From an uncultured Prevotella sp. (lineage in GTDB: Bacteria; Bacteroidota; Bacteroidia; Bacteroidales; Bacteroidaceae): DNA of 33,838 nt. Below, piece by piece: positions 32,397 to 33,838 of this stretch (positions are counted from its first letter, which is position 1; each line of letters starts with the position of its first letter). Under the pieces are notes generated by a model. That model searched no databases. It had not been told where the DNA came from and saw only the letters and a program-made list of their open reading frames with translations. A program made the position numbers and the translations under genes. The stretch is from positions 1 through 33,838 of the forward strand of contig UQKO01000024.1 of the NCBI GenBank assembly GCA_900541575.1. The letters are read 5' to 3'.

Positions 32397-32787
32397 GAAT
32401 CGCATCTCCCGCCACATGCTAAACCATCCACGCTTGGCTTTTGTGCGTTTCATAGCCGTGGGCGTATTTGCCACAGCGCTCCACTATGGGCTTTATCTTA
32501 TGCTAAGAGCATGGATGCCCCTAAGCATAGCCTACACCGTGGGTTATGCGACGAGTTTTGTAGTTAACTTCTATCTTACAGCCTACTTTACTTTCCACTC
32601 TGCCCCATCGTGGAATAAATTTGCGGGCATGGCGGGAGCGCACGGTGTAAACTATCTCTTACATATCTGCTTGCTCAACCTTTTCCTATGGTTGGGCATA
32701 CGCTCTGCGCTAGCCCCCATCCCCGTGTTTGCCATCGCCGTGCCCGTCAACTTTCTATTAGTAAAATTTGTATTCAAACGCTCATGA
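32389..32787 (+). CDS. GtrA family membrane protein
   Basis: This is a 132-residue protein with four membrane segments and the family start FVRFIAVGVFATALHYGLY, then SFVVNFYLTAYFTF. GtrA proteins are thought to help move undecaprenyl-phosphate sugars across the membrane. I chose the ATG at 32389 (MNENRISRHM), which overlaps the previous stop by 8 bases; a later start (MLNHPRLAF) is possible. Its stop overlaps the start of the GtrB-like gene by 4 bases (ATGA). This order, membrane transferase, flippase-like protein and GT2 synthase, is a coherent glycan-modification unit. Confidence 0.88.
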   Translation: MNENRISRHMLNHPRLAFVRFIAVGVFATALHYGLYLMLRAWMPLSIAYTVGYATSFVVNFYLTAYFTFHSAPSWNKFAGMAGAHGVNYLLHICLLNLFLWLGIRSALAPIPVFAIAVPVNFLLVKFVFKRS

Positions 32788-33728
32788 AATTAGTCATTGT
32801 AGTACCCTGTTATAACGAGGAAGCCGTGCTTAGCGAGACTACCTCTCGCCTATCGTCCATCATCGCCCACCTGCAATCGGAAGGCGCTATCACAGAGGGA
32901 CACATACTCTATGTCAACGACGGAAGTCAAGACGCCACATGGAGCCTCATAGAGCGTTTATCAAAAGAAAATGCCCTAGTATCGGGCATTAGCTTGGCTC
33001 ACAACGTGGGTCATCAGCACGCACTTTGGGCGGGGCTAGAATGGGCCGCCGAACATGGTGATGCCACGGTATCAATTGATGCAGATTTACAAGACGATGT
33101 AGAAGCCATCGCAGAAATGGTGAGGCTCTACAATAAGGGCATTGACGTAGTATTCGGCGTGAGGAAAGAGCGCTCTACAGATACATGGTTTAAGCGTACT
33201 ACGGCGCAGATGTTTTACCATCTCATGCAGAGCATGGGCAGCAACGTGGTATACAATCATGCCGACTTCCGTCTGATGAGCCGTCGGTCTTTGCAGGCAC
33301 TCATGGCCTTCCCTGAAAGAAATCTCTTTTTGCGCGGCATGGTAGCATCACTAGGATTCAATACTGCCACGGTCTATTACGATCGCGCCGAGCGCTTCGC
33401 GGGAGAGAGTAAGTATCCGCTTCGCAAGATGCTTGGCTTTGCGCTTGATGGTATTACCTCTTTCTCTGTGCGTCCGCTACAATATATCACGCTCTTGGGC
33501 CTCATCTGTATGTTCATTTCTTTTGCTGCTATCGTTTATGGCATAGTGATGTATTTCCAAGGCAAGGCCATTGCAGGATGGACATCTGAGATGGTAAGTA
33601 TATGGTTTATCGGCGGTGCTATTCTACTTGCTTGCGGCATCATCGGAGAGTACGTGGGAAAAATCTATACGGAGGTAAAGCGCAGACCGAGATACTTTAT
33701 TAGCAAGACAGCTAATTTGAAGTATTAA
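32784..33728 (+). CDS. GtrB/DPM1-like polyprenyl-phosphate glycosyltransferase (GT2)
   Basis: This is a 314-residue enzyme. The GT2 catalytic domain (about 1-230) begins KLVIVVPCYNEEAVLSETTS and has ILYVNDGSQDATW, NVGHQHALWAGLEWA, SIDADLQDDVEAI (metal-binding DxD) and RAERFAGESKYPLRKM. Two membrane segments follow (about 235-260 and 270-295), and the end is GEYVGKIYTEVKRRPRYF. It should make the undecaprenyl-phosphate sugar used by the ArnT-like enzyme. I chose the ATG at 32784; the 32-residue longer frame overlaps GtrA and is not conserved. Confidence 0.93.
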   Translation: MKLVIVVPCYNEEAVLSETTSRLSSIIAHLQSEGAITEGHILYVNDGSQDATWSLIERLSKENALVSGISLAHNVGHQHALWAGLEWAAEHGDATVSIDADLQDDVEAIAEMVRLYNKGIDVVFGVRKERSTDTWFKRTTAQMFYHLMQSMGSNVVYNHADFRLMSRRSLQALMAFPERNLFLRGMVASLGFNTATVYYDRAERFAGESKYPLRKMLGFALDGITSFSVRPLQYITLLGLICMFISFAAIVYGIVMYFQGKAIAGWTSEMVSIWFIGGAILLACGIIGEYVGKIYTEVKRRPRYFISKTANLKY

Positions 33729-33755
33729 GTATAAAGTAACACTTCATCTTACCAT

Positions 33756-33782
33756 CAGCGAACGAAGCTATTACCGTCGCTG
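33756..33782. repeat. Small inverted repeat behind the GtrB-like gene
   Basis: CAGCGA and TCGCTG pair around a 15-base loop, 28 bases after the stop codon. No T-run follows, so termination is uncertain. Confidence 0.35.
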
Positions 33783-33802
33783 AATGAGCATCATTTGCTC
33801 TG

Positions 33803-33838
33803 CCGCTGCCGTTCGGTAGCTTTACCGCTGCCGTCCGG
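33803..33838. repeat. GC-rich direct repeat at the window end
   Basis: CCGCTGCCGTTCGG (33803-33816) and CCGCTGCCGTCCGG (33825-33838) differ at one base and are spaced 22 bases apart. The window ends here, so the array may continue. Confidence 0.6.

Overview
The window looks like a chromosomal segment of a Bacteroidales bacterium, probably close to Prevotellaceae. The evidence is the gene content (DUF3109, RecO and YqeY of Bacteroidetes type, an FGE-like secreted protein, an MG2-type surface protein), the gene order murG-murC-ftsQ-ftsA-ftsZ-yqeY, and repeated promoter motifs of the Bacteroidetes type (TTTG, 19-20 bases, TAnnTTTG). Species cannot be fixed from sequence reading alone. There is no rRNA, CRISPR array or prophage.

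Layout. 1-514: the 5' part of a group II intron on the minus strand, inserted just behind the rpsT terminator. 515-1031: rpsT and tRNA-Glu(TTC) with a clear shared promoter (minus). 1279-3412: recO, ung and a DUF3109 gene (plus). 3708-11923: a minus-strand division and wall cluster, read as murG, murC, ftsQ, ftsA, ftsZ, a second complete ftsZ, and yqeY. 11956-13310: about 1.35 kb with no convincing gene but with nested inverted repeats, tandem palindromes and gene remnants. 13311-14987: LOG-type hydrolase, RidA and hemolysin-III-type membrane protein (minus). 15203-19857: purD, a polytopic membrane protein, a YqaA/DedA-like protein, and the binding protein and ATPase of a zinc-type ABC transporter without a permease (plus). 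20102-23014: a 970-residue MG2-type surface protein (minus). 23267-25483: pnp (plus). 25900-30135: an operon of three secreted proteins, two tandem SH3-like paralogs and an 847-residue protein that places an FGE/sulfatase-modifying-like domain among CxxC zinc-ribbon-like modules. 30642-33728: an ArnT-like transferase, GtrA and GtrB-like GT2, translationally coupled (plus). The window ends in short GC-rich direct repeats.

How the parts work together. The minus cluster makes lipid II (MurC, MurG) and the early divisome (FtsQ, FtsA, FtsZ). The unusual point is two full-length FtsZ genes side by side. Both keep the GTP-binding signature, the T7-loop aspartates and a C-terminal tail peptide, and an interrupted inverted repeat sits just before the second gene. 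The ArnT-GtrA-GtrB set fits transfer of a lipid-linked sugar to an envelope glycan. The three-gene secreted operon is the best candidate for an undescribed system. All functional statements rest on motif recognition by eye; no database search was run.
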